DNA of 5,363 nt from an uncultured Spirochaetaceae bacterium (lineage in GTDB: Bacteria; Spirochaetota; Spirochaetia; Treponematales; Treponemataceae), in NCBI GenBank assembly GCA_902772605.1, contig CACYBG010000261.1, forward strand, positions 1 through 5,363, written 5' to 3'. This document shows positions 1-5,363 of this stretch, piece by piece (positions within the stretch are counted from its first letter, which is position 1; every line of letters begins with the position of its first letter). The position numbers were made by a program, and so were the translations under genes. The notes below the pieces were generated by a model. The model did no database searches, was not told the origin of the DNA, and was given only the letters and a program-made list of their open reading frames with translations.

Positions 1-244
1 CCCAGCGTGTGTCCGTCCCGAAAAAAGGCTCGTTCGAAGCTACGCTACGAATGCCCGCACTACGTTTGTGCAGATTTTTTTCGTTCCAGCCACCCGCTTC
101 CGCCTGTTGGACCAAGGTTGTGTAACTCGACATGTTCAACAAAGAATGCCGTTCCGCACATCCGTTTGAAATGATGCTGAGTCCCTGGAGTTTTTTGTTT
201 GGAGGAGAACCGATTTGCCATAGGTGCGCGGTATTGGGACGCAT
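1..244 (-). CDS. Possible small hypothetical protein, partial at left edge (or conserved non-coding repeat)
   Basis: I do not recognise a family. On the minus strand a frame opens at an ATG (complement of 242-244), the first ATG after an in-frame TAG, and stays open for 81 codons to the window edge. The predicted peptide starts MRPNTAHLWQ, contains QQAEAGGWNEKNLHK near residues 46-60 and reaches GTDTRW at the edge. It shows no signal peptide, membrane segment or known motif. The only ribosome-site candidate is a weak AGG three bases before the ATG. All three plus-strand frames are also open over the first ~120 bases, and a 52-codon plus-strand frame (132-290) overlaps it, so openness alone proves little. 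It would be divergent from alaS. I have an unverified impression of similar peptide strings in other treponemes, which would fit either a small conserved gene or a dispersed repeat that gene finders translate. Low confidence as a gene. Confidence 0.28.
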   Translation of the reverse strand, partial: MRPNTAHLWQIGSPPNKKLQGLSIISNGCAERHSLLNMSSYTTLVQQAEAGGWNEKNLHKRSAGIRSVASNEPFFGTDTRW

Positions 245-260
245 ATACCTGCGAAGGCCG

Positions 261-303
261 TTGGACTACTTGAAAAAATCTCATCTATAATCTACTATAT
301 AAT
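261..303 (+). promoter_or_regulatory. Putative alaS promoter region with stacked -10 boxes
   Basis: This strip is strikingly AT-rich compared with the sequence on its left. Two perfect TATAAT hexamers occur at 286-291 and 298-303. TTGAAA at 270-275 lies 17 bp before TACTAT at 293-298, which is good sigma70-type spacing with 5/6 and 4/6 matches. The first TATAAT has only a weak partner, TTGGAC at 261-266, 19 bp upstream. Start points expected from these boxes fall between about 298 and 310, so the alaS transcript would have a leader of a few bases or none. Which hexamer is used cannot be decided from sequence. No operator or riboswitch-like structure is apparent. Confidence 0.55.
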
Positions 304-306
304 ATT

Positions 307-2148
307 ATGACCGTTAACGAGTTGCGTTCTAAGTATATTGAATTTTTCAAGTCAAAGGGACACGTTGAAATAAGCGGAAAGTCCCTCATTCCTAACAATG
401 ATCCTACAGTTCTTTTTACCACTGCGGGTATGCAGCCTTTGGTTCCCTATCTTTTGGGAGAGCCGCATCCGTCCGGAGACCGTCTTACCGATTTTCAGAA
501 ATGTGTGCGTACCGGAGACATCGATTCTGTAGGAGATGCCAGTCACCTTACGTTCTTTGAAATGCTGGGAAACTGGTCTTTGGGTTCATATTTCAAGCAT
601 GATTCCATCGCCTACAGCTATGAATTCCTTACAAGTCCGAAATACCTTGGAATTCCGAGCGAAAGGCTGAATGTAACCGTTTTTGAAGGTGAAAATGCAA
701 ACGGTACGGAAATCCCGCGCGATGAAGAGTCTGCACAGAGATGGCAGGAGATGGGAATTCCAAAGGAAAGGATTTTCTTCCTTCCGCGTGAAGACAACTG
801 GTGGGGACCTGCCGGACAGACCGGACCATGTGGCCCCGATACGGAAATCTTCTATGACAACGGACAGCCTAAGTGCGGCCCGGATTGCCGTCCAGGATGT
901 CACTGCGGAAAGTACCTTGAAATCTGGAACAACGTTTTCATGGGTTACAACAAGGATGCCGACGGAAAATACAACGAGATGGCAAGAAAGTGCGTCGATA
1001 CCGGAATGGGTGTCGAAAGGACCGTTTCAGTCCTCAACGGCATGAAGTCAGTCTATGAAATCGATGTTTTCCAGCCCATCATCCGCAACATCGAAGAGCT
1101 TTCTGGAAAAAAATACGGTGAAAACGAAAAGACCGATACGTCAATCCGCATAATCGCCGATCACTGCCGCACTGCAACTTTCATTCTGGGAGATCCTCAG
1201 GGAGTCACTCCGGCCAGAACGGGTGCAGGATACATCCTTCGCCGCATAATCCGCCGTGCAGTACGTGAGGGACTTAAGCTCGGAATCGAGGGAGCCTTCC
1301 TTGCAAAGACTGCGGAAATCGTCGTGGGCCTTTATAAGGATGCATATCCGGAGCTTCCGGAGCACCTTTCGTTCATCAAGGAACAGATTACGCAGGAAGA
1401 GAACAAATTCCTCAAGACCCTTAAATCCGGTGAGGCTGAATTTGCAAAGCTCCTTCCGAACCTCCTGAAAAATCCGAAGAAGATCATTCCTGGTCGCGTG
1501 GCATTCCGCCTTTACGACACTTTCGGATTCCCGATTGAGTTGACTCAGGATCTGGCCGTGGAAAACGACATGACCGTCGATGTTGAAGGATTCAAGGTCG
1601 AGGAAAAGAAGCATCAGGAAGAGAGCCGCAATCTTTCTGCCGGAACATTCAAGGGCGGACTGGTCGATCACAGCGAAGTCACCACGAAATATCATACGGC
1701 AACCCATCTTTTGCAGCAGGCTCTGGTCGAAATCCTTGGTCCTGAAGTTGCTCAGAAGGGTTCTAACATTACTGCCGAAAGAATGCGCTTCGACTTCAGT
1801 TTCAACCGCGCAATGACTAAGGAAGAGATTCAGAAAGCCGAAGATATAGTCAATCAGAAGATTAAGGAAGATTTGCCTGTTTCAATGGAAATCATGGATT
1901 TGGAAGAGGCGAAGAAGCAGGGTGCAAGGGCTCTGTTCGGCGAAAAATACGAGCAGCAGGTGAAAGTCTATACCATCGGTACAAAAGACAAGTGGTTCAG
2001 CAAGGAAGTTTGCGGAGGACCTCACGTTCAGCACACTGCACAAATCGGAGAGTTTAAGATTGTAAAGGAACAGTCATCATCAGCCGGGGTCCGTAGAATC
2101 AGGGCGGTTATTTCCGGTGGACTTCCTTTGGAAAACAGTCAGTCATAA
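307..2148 (+). CDS. alaS: Alanyl-tRNA synthetase, compact spirochaete type
   Basis: A cytoplasmic class II synthetase that charges tRNA-Ala with alanine and hydrolyses mischarged Ser- or Gly-tRNA-Ala. The N-terminus (FFKSKGH, LIPNNDPTVLFTTAGM) is canonical and supports the ATG at 307, despite no Shine-Dalgarno sequence. Motif 2 is seen as CVRTGDI with Arg68 and FFEMLGNWSLGSYFK; motif 3 is GMGVER at 233-238. The alanine-binding Asp is probably Asp296 in ILGDPQGVTP, followed by GYILRRIIRRAVREG. The editing domain has His463/His467 (HTATH) and Cys569/His573 (CGGPH), the expected zinc ligands, and ends in SSSAGVRRIRAV. At 613 aa it is much shorter than the usual ~875: the protein stops just after the editing domain, so the C-Ala (DHHA1) domain is absent, and only ~15 residues lie between the tRNA-recognition region and HTATH, where other bacteria carry a beta-barrel. 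A cysteine cluster (Cys190, 194, 198, 200) is inserted before KYLEIWNNVFM. The reading frame is intact to TAA, so this is a lineage form, not a broken gene. Confidence 0.97.
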   Translation: MTVNELRSKYIEFFKSKGHVEISGKSLIPNNDPTVLFTTAGMQPLVPYLLGEPHPSGDRLTDFQKCVRTGDIDSVGDASHLTFFEMLGNWSLGSYFKHDSIAYSYEFLTSPKYLGIPSERLNVTVFEGENANGTEIPRDEESAQRWQEMGIPKERIFFLPREDNWWGPAGQTGPCGPDTEIFYDNGQPKCGPDCRPGCHCGKYLEIWNNVFMGYNKDADGKYNEMARKCVDTGMGVERTVSVLNGMKSVYEIDVFQPIIRNIEELSGKKYGENEKTDTSIRIIADHCRTATFILGDPQGVTPARTGAGYILRRIIRRAVREGLKLGIEGAFLAKTAEIVVGLYKDAYPELPEHLSFIKEQITQEENKFLKTLKSGEAEFAKLLPNLLKNPKKIIPGRVAFRLYDTFGFPIELTQDLAVENDMTVDVEGFKVEEKKHQEESRNLSAGTFKGGLVDHSEVTTKYHTATHLLQQALVEILGPEVAQKGSNITAERMRFDFSFNRAMTKEEIQKAEDIVNQKIKEDLPVSMEIMDLEEAKKQGARALFGEKYEQQVKVYTIGTKDKWFSKEVCGGPHVQHTAQIGEFKIVKEQSSSAGVRRIRAVISGGLPLENSQS

Positions 2149-2160
2149 AGCTTTGTGGCG

Positions 2161-2194
2161 GGTTCCGTCCGGTCTTATCGGGCTTGACGGAGCT
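2161..2194 (+). terminator. Inverted repeat after alaS, possible weak terminator or attenuator
   Basis: TCCGTC at 2164-2169 pairs with GACGGA at 2186-2191. With flanking G-C and wobble pairs the stem reaches about 9 bp (2161-2169 with 2186-2194) around a 16-base loop. It begins 12 bases after the alaS stop, a usual place for a terminator. The following sequence is CTTTCCCC and not a T-run, so a strong intrinsic terminator is unlikely; the structure may instead protect the alaS mRNA 3' end or allow partial read-through into the downstream genes. Confidence 0.3.
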
Positions 2195-2320
2195 TTCCCC
2201 AAATTCGCGGTGTAACGAATGCAGTATGGGTTTGTTATACCTTTTAGAACGGGATGCGTAAGGCAACTCGAATGGAGAACGGTTTTAACATCCGCTTCCG
2301 CAATAATTTTTTTTGAGATA

Positions 2321-2326
2321 AGAGGA
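2321..2326 (+). promoter_or_regulatory. Ribosome binding site deciding the foldase start
   Basis: AGAGGA lies six bases before the ATG at 2333, which opens directly into a signal peptide. The in-frame ATG at 2327 is immediately next to it, too close to be used. The frame is open back to an ATG at 2219, but that version would put 38 non-signal residues in front of the signal peptide and has no ribosome site. Confidence 0.75.
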
Positions 2327-2332
2327 ATGAAT

Positions 2333-3430
2333 ATGAAACGCTTTGCACTCGGAATCGCATTTTCGCTGGCATTGGCAGCATCAGTTTTCGCTCAAAGTGG
2401 CGACATGACTCCATTGGCGGTGGTCAAATTGAACAAGACGGAAACCATAACTCTTAAGCAGCTTAAAACGAGGGCAGGTTTCCTTGAAAAGCAGCTTCAG
2501 GCGGCATACGGTACCAAGCAGACCCTTACCGTGGAACAGAAGAAACAGCTTCTTGACAGCCTGATTCAGGAAAAGCTCGTTGCACAGGCGGCTGCAAAAC
2601 AGAACATAACTGTTACCGACAGTCAGGTTGACCAGACTTTCCTGGGAACCTTCGCCCAGCAGATTGGACAGCAGGTTACTGAGGCCCAGCTTTCAGAGCT
2701 CATCAAGAAGCAGACCGGAAAGACCTTGAACGAATACATCCTGGAATCTTCCGGAATGGGACTCAAGGAATACAAGGAATACCTTAAGAGTCAGCTTGTT
2801 GCACAGCAGTACGTCTACATGATGAAGCAGTCTGAAATCAGCAAGGTTGCTGCAACCGATGAAGAGATTCGCTCGCAGTTCGACATGAACCGCTCTCAGT
2901 TCGTCTGGAACGACATGCTGAAGCTGTTCGTGGTCATCGTTCAGAAGGGCAACAATGCATCTTCCGCACTTGCAACCATAAAGGACCTTCGCAATCAGTA
3001 TGTAAAGGATAAGTCAAAGGAAAACGCAATCAAGTCTTCCGCTGACAATGGAAAGAAATATGTGGCTGAAACGACCCTGGTTGAAAAGACCGCAACTCAG
3101 GCTCAGCTTCTTGGATGCACCGAGGCAACTCTTGAAGAACTGTTCGGAAAGTCCAAGGGCTTTGTAAGTGACGTTACCGAAACTTCAACCGAGTATCAGT
3201 TCTATGTGGTTCAGGAAAAATATGCAGCCAAGATGCTTGGAATCTCAGATGTCGTAATGCCAGGCTCAAACGTAACGGTTTACGAGTACATCAAGAGCAT
3301 TGTGACTTCACAGAAGCAGCATCAGTATTTCGCACAGGCAGCCCAGGATATTGCAAAGAGTCTCGATACTCCTGCAAATGTTGAGCGCAAAAAGACCGGA
3401 GATGCCCTGAACGCTCTCCTGAAGTGGTAG
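2333..3430 (+). CDS. Periplasmic SurA/PrsA-like foldase (parvulin-type peptidyl-prolyl isomerase family)
   Basis: A 365-residue exported protein, probably a chaperone for envelope and outer-membrane proteins. It begins with a clear type I signal peptide (MKR, then a hydrophobic core, SVFA|Q), cleaved after Ala20. Residues ~27-175 resemble the SurA N-terminal chaperone domain: a helix-rich, Gln/Lys-rich stretch including LLDSLIQEKLVAQAAAKQ, then a long helical segment ending near QQYVYMMKQSEI and the typical linker ATDEEIRSQFDMNRSQF. Residues ~193-300 have the outline of a parvulin domain (strand LKLFVVIVQKG, helix, and VSDVTETSTEYQFYVVQEK) but lack the GGDLG-type loop and the conserved histidines, so isomerase activity is doubtful. 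The C-terminal ~65 residues are helical and probably complete the chaperone module. It follows alaS by 184 bp and nusB starts nine bases after its stop, indicating co-transcription with nusB. By position it corresponds, from memory, to the T. pallidum protein Tpn39b annotated as a basic membrane protein. Family assignment is good; catalytic role is uncertain. Confidence 0.8.
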   Translation: MKRFALGIAFSLALAASVFAQSGDMTPLAVVKLNKTETITLKQLKTRAGFLEKQLQAAYGTKQTLTVEQKKQLLDSLIQEKLVAQAAAKQNITVTDSQVDQTFLGTFAQQIGQQVTEAQLSELIKKQTGKTLNEYILESSGMGLKEYKEYLKSQLVAQQYVYMMKQSEISKVAATDEEIRSQFDMNRSQFVWNDMLKLFVVIVQKGNNASSALATIKDLRNQYVKDKSKENAIKSSADNGKKYVAETTLVEKTATQAQLLGCTEATLEELFGKSKGFVSDVTETSTEYQFYVVQEKYAAKMLGISDVVMPGSNVTVYEYIKSIVTSQKQHQYFAQAAQDIAKSLDTPANVERKKTGDALNALLKW

Positions 3431-3439
3431 GATCAGAAA

Positions 3440-3910
3440 GTGTCACGTAGAAAAGCGCGTATTCTGGCGGTCCAGGCCCTGTACTCCTATGAAATCGGCG
3501 GTGCAGACCTGGATAGCCTTTTGACTTTGGATTGGGTCGATCAGCCCCAATTGGAATTCGGTAAGGCTGATGAGTCCGGTGTCAATGAAGACGAAAGAAG
3601 CACTGAAAAGTTTGATTTCGCCCGCATATTGATTGCCGGAACAATCAACCATATAAAGGAAATAGATTCCGCAATTAAGTGCCATCTGTCCGAAAGGTGG
3701 GATTTTAACCGGGTCAATAAGGTTTCCATTGCAATTTTGAGGGTCGGCGTATTTTCACTGATGTATCAGCGCGAAGACATCGCCCCGACCATTGTGATAG
3801 ATGAAGCCATCGGTATTGCAAAGGAATACGGTGCCGACGATTCATTTAAATTTATAAATGCAGTTTTGGATAACATACGGAAAGATCTTGAAGTTGAAGA
3901 GCAAAAGTAA
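3440..3910 (+). CDS. nusB: Transcription antitermination factor NusB
   Basis: NusB binds boxA RNA together with NusE (ribosomal protein S10) and keeps RNA polymerase in antitermination mode on rRNA operons. The all-helical fold is recognisable: N-terminal RKARILAVQALYSYEI (residues 4-19), central helices FARILIAGTINHIKEID (60-76) and WDFNRVNKVSIAILRVGVF (87-105), and the diagnostic C-terminal block with IVIDEAIGIAKEYG (118-131) and FKFINAVLDNI (136-146). The start is GTG; AGGA at 3429-3432, overlapping the stop of the foldase gene, sits seven bases upstream, which suggests translational coupling. At 156 residues it is somewhat longer than the ~139 of E. coli, mainly because of an acidic loop around residues 33-58. 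The lipoprotein gene follows 25 bp later. The arginine-rich boxA-binding N-terminus is retained. Confidence 0.95.
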   Translation: MSRRKARILAVQALYSYEIGGADLDSLLTLDWVDQPQLEFGKADESGVNEDERSTEKFDFARILIAGTINHIKEIDSAIKCHLSERWDFNRVNKVSIAILRVGVFSLMYQREDIAPTIVIDEAIGIAKEYGADDSFKFINAVLDNIRKDLEVEEQK

Positions 3911-3935
3911 AAACCTTCCAATAATTTCACGCTGT

Positions 3936-5363
3936 ATGAAGCCACTGACACTGATTTTGGTGCCGGTGGTTTTGTCATGTCTGTTTGCCTGTTCCAACCA
4001 TTACGAAGGCGGTTCGGTAGCTTCCCTTTTGGACGCAGCCGACAGGTACATGAGTGCCGGAGATGCTAAAAATGCGTTTGCAGCTTTGGACCAGGCTGAA
4101 AAACAGGCGGCTACAAGTTACGAGCGACTTGGCGTATACAAGAGGTACATCAGGCTGGGGGACGATCGAAAGGCGGAAAAGACGATTAAAAACGCCATCA
4201 AGAAAGATTCCGCATCGGTTGAACTTCAGGCTGTCTATGGTGATTTCCTGCTTGAACGCGACAGGATTTCCGAATCCATCAAGGTGACCAAAAATCTGAG
4301 CGGGACTAAATTTGCATCGATTTATGCAGAATCCTTCATCAAAAATGCAATCAATACGGGAAAATCTGCCAACGAGCTTTTCGGGGCGAAGGTCACAAAA
4401 GCCGATAAGGAATGGAAAAAGGATTCCTCCAGAAAAAATGAAGTGTTCTACGACTCCCGCTTTTCAAAAATCTATCATGATGCATATCTGGGTACCGGAA
4501 AATACAGGTGGAACTGGAATGCCGCATCCGTGTGCATGAAAGCCGGACTCTATCAGGATGGAGCCGCACTTTACTCTGGACGCACCGAAAACATGGACGA
4601 CGGACTTTTCTGGGGACTTGTGCTTTTTGATTCCGGACTTTACACGAGGGCACTTGAAGCGATGGTTCCTCATCAGGATGACCCTTTCCCGGATTCTGTC
4701 GTAATGCAGTACAGGGCTCTTTTGGCGGATGTCTACTATATACTTTCAATGGATGAAGAGGCTGAAAAAATCAGGTCTCAGCTTCTGGCCATGAATCCTT
4801 CCGACGCAAACAATTACGAGGCTGCTTCACGCTACATTCCCCAGGCTTATGTCAACAGTGCAAACTATGCACGCGGAGAAGAAGATCCGGTGCTTGAATA
4901 CAAGAGGCTTGAAACCGTAGTTGGGCTTTTCCCCGAATACATGCCGGGACTTGCTTCGTTCGGTGAATTTGCCCTCAGAAGACAGGACAGACCTGCAGAC
5001 GACATGATGACCGCCCATATCCGTGCGGCCGGATTGAGTACAAGGGTTATGGACAGGGAAAAGGAAATTCCGGACGTGACCGTTGAAGATGCATTGGGCC
5101 TGATTCGTGCGGCGGAAGAAAAGGAAGCGACTCCCGAACTCATGGTTTTGGAACAGCAGCTTATAATCAATTCCGAAAAGGGGATGGAAAATTCAAAGAA
5201 GGCTTCGAAAGTCTGGCCTCTCCTGGAAAAAAATGAGATTGGACCGAGCGTCTATCCTACGGAAATAATGCGTTTTGCACTGATTACGCTCCTTGAAGCA
5301 GGTCAGAACGATGAGGCAAGGACTCTTTTTGAGCGTTACGAACATGCAACCCACGTCGATCAG
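3936..5363 (+). CDS. TPR-repeat lipoprotein, partial at right edge
   Basis: An uncharacterised lipoprotein; 476 codons are visible and the frame remains open at the window end. The signal sequence MKPLTLILVPVVLSC ends in a lipobox LFAC, giving lipidation at Cys19 with Ser at +2, so the mature protein is expected to be membrane-anchored and exposed to the periplasm. Helical TPR-like hairpins follow: about residues 29-60 (AADRYMSAGDAKNAFAALDQA), 62-93 and 95-125. More such hairpins occur later, for example RALLADVYYILSMDEEAEKI and, near the edge, RFALITLLEAGQNDEARTLFERY. TPR domains usually mediate protein contacts; no enzyme motif is seen. The ATG at 3936 has no Shine-Dalgarno sequence. The frame is open upstream, and a TTG at 3894 inside nusB, with GGAAAG nine bases before it, would add 14 residues including extra basic ones; the ATG is preferred because it begins a standard-length signal peptide. 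It is probably co-transcribed with nusB. A role in envelope assembly beside the foldase is only an inference from position. Confidence 0.85.
   Translation, partial: MKPLTLILVPVVLSCLFACSNHYEGGSVASLLDAADRYMSAGDAKNAFAALDQAEKQAATSYERLGVYKRYIRLGDDRKAEKTIKNAIKKDSASVELQAVYGDFLLERDRISESIKVTKNLSGTKFASIYAESFIKNAINTGKSANELFGAKVTKADKEWKKDSSRKNEVFYDSRFSKIYHDAYLGTGKYRWNWNAASVCMKAGLYQDGAALYSGRTENMDDGLFWGLVLFDSGLYTRALEAMVPHQDDPFPDSVVMQYRALLADVYYILSMDEEAEKIRSQLLAMNPSDANNYEAASRYIPQAYVNSANYARGEEDPVLEYKRLETVVGLFPEYMPGLASFGEFALRRQDRPADDMMTAHIRAAGLSTRVMDREKEIPDVTVEDALGLIRAAEEKEATPELMVLEQQLIINSEKGMENSKKASKVWPLLEKNEIGPSVYPTEIMRFALITLLEAGQNDEARTLFERYEHATHVDQ

Noticed and set aside
32..40. GTTCGAAGC resembling a tRNA T-loop
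   Set aside because: The flanking bases do not form a T-stem and no acceptor, D or anticodon arm can be built around it.
57..81. GCAC/GTGC hairpin followed by seven T, terminator-like on the plus strand
   Set aside because: The stem is only four pairs and three bases separate it from the T-run; too weak to call.
1141..1707. 188-codon open frame on the minus strand inside alaS
   Set aside because: It lies wholly antisense to a clearly conserved part of alaS, has no recognisable motif, and is explained by the codon pattern of the real gene.
2184..2216. TTGACG followed by TGTAAC as a promoter for the foldase operon
   Set aside because: The spacer is 21 bp and the -10 match is poor; no convincing promoter was found in 2149-2332.
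2274..2314. Bulged stem (GGAGAACGG with CCGCTTCC) followed by eight T just before the foldase ribosome site
   Set aside because: The pairing needs several bulges and the T-run starts seven bases after the stem; an attenuator is possible but not supported.
2219..2332. N-terminal extension of the foldase from the ATG at 2219
   Set aside because: The extension has no ribosome site and would bury the obvious signal peptide; the ATG at 2333 has AGAGGA at proper spacing.
4393..4749. 118-codon minus-strand frame within the lipoprotein gene, and short plus-strand frames at 4054-4539
   Set aside because: They overlap the continuous lipoprotein frame with its signal peptide and TPR units and show no independent features.

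Overview
The window looks like a chromosomal housekeeping region of a spirochaete, most probably a host-associated Treponema. Three things suggest this: a compact spirochaete-type alanyl-tRNA synthetase of 613 aa instead of the usual ~875, a lipoprotein with a typical LFAC lipobox, and the order alaS, periplasmic parvulin/SurA-like foldase, nusB, which from memory matches the Treponema pallidum neighbourhood (not verified here). Base composition is moderate. No phage, transposase, CRISPR or defence gene is visible.

Layout: Positions 1-~265 hold no gene I can name. Several frames are open there; the most protein-like is a minus-strand frame from an ATG at 244 that runs off the left edge. An AT-rich strip (~268-306) carries overlapping promoter-like boxes directly against the alaS start. 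alaS fills 307-2148. A 184-bp gap (2149-2332) contains one inverted repeat just after alaS and a good ribosome binding site before the next gene. From 2333 three plus-strand genes follow closely: an exported SurA/PrsA-like foldase (2333-3430), nusB (GTG start, 3440-3910, ribosome site overlapping the foldase stop) and a TPR lipoprotein (from 3936, open at the right edge). These three probably form one transcript, perhaps also reached by read-through from alaS.

Functionally, alaS (tRNA charging and proofreading) and nusB (rRNA antitermination) serve gene expression. The foldase and the TPR lipoprotein belong to the cell envelope and may act near each other in the periplasm. The most noteworthy points are the domain-stripped AlaRS with an altered CGGPH editing motif and an added cysteine cluster, the almost leaderless alaS start, the catalytically degenerate parvulin region, and the unexplained left-hand segment. 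I found no evidence for a wholly new multi-gene system.
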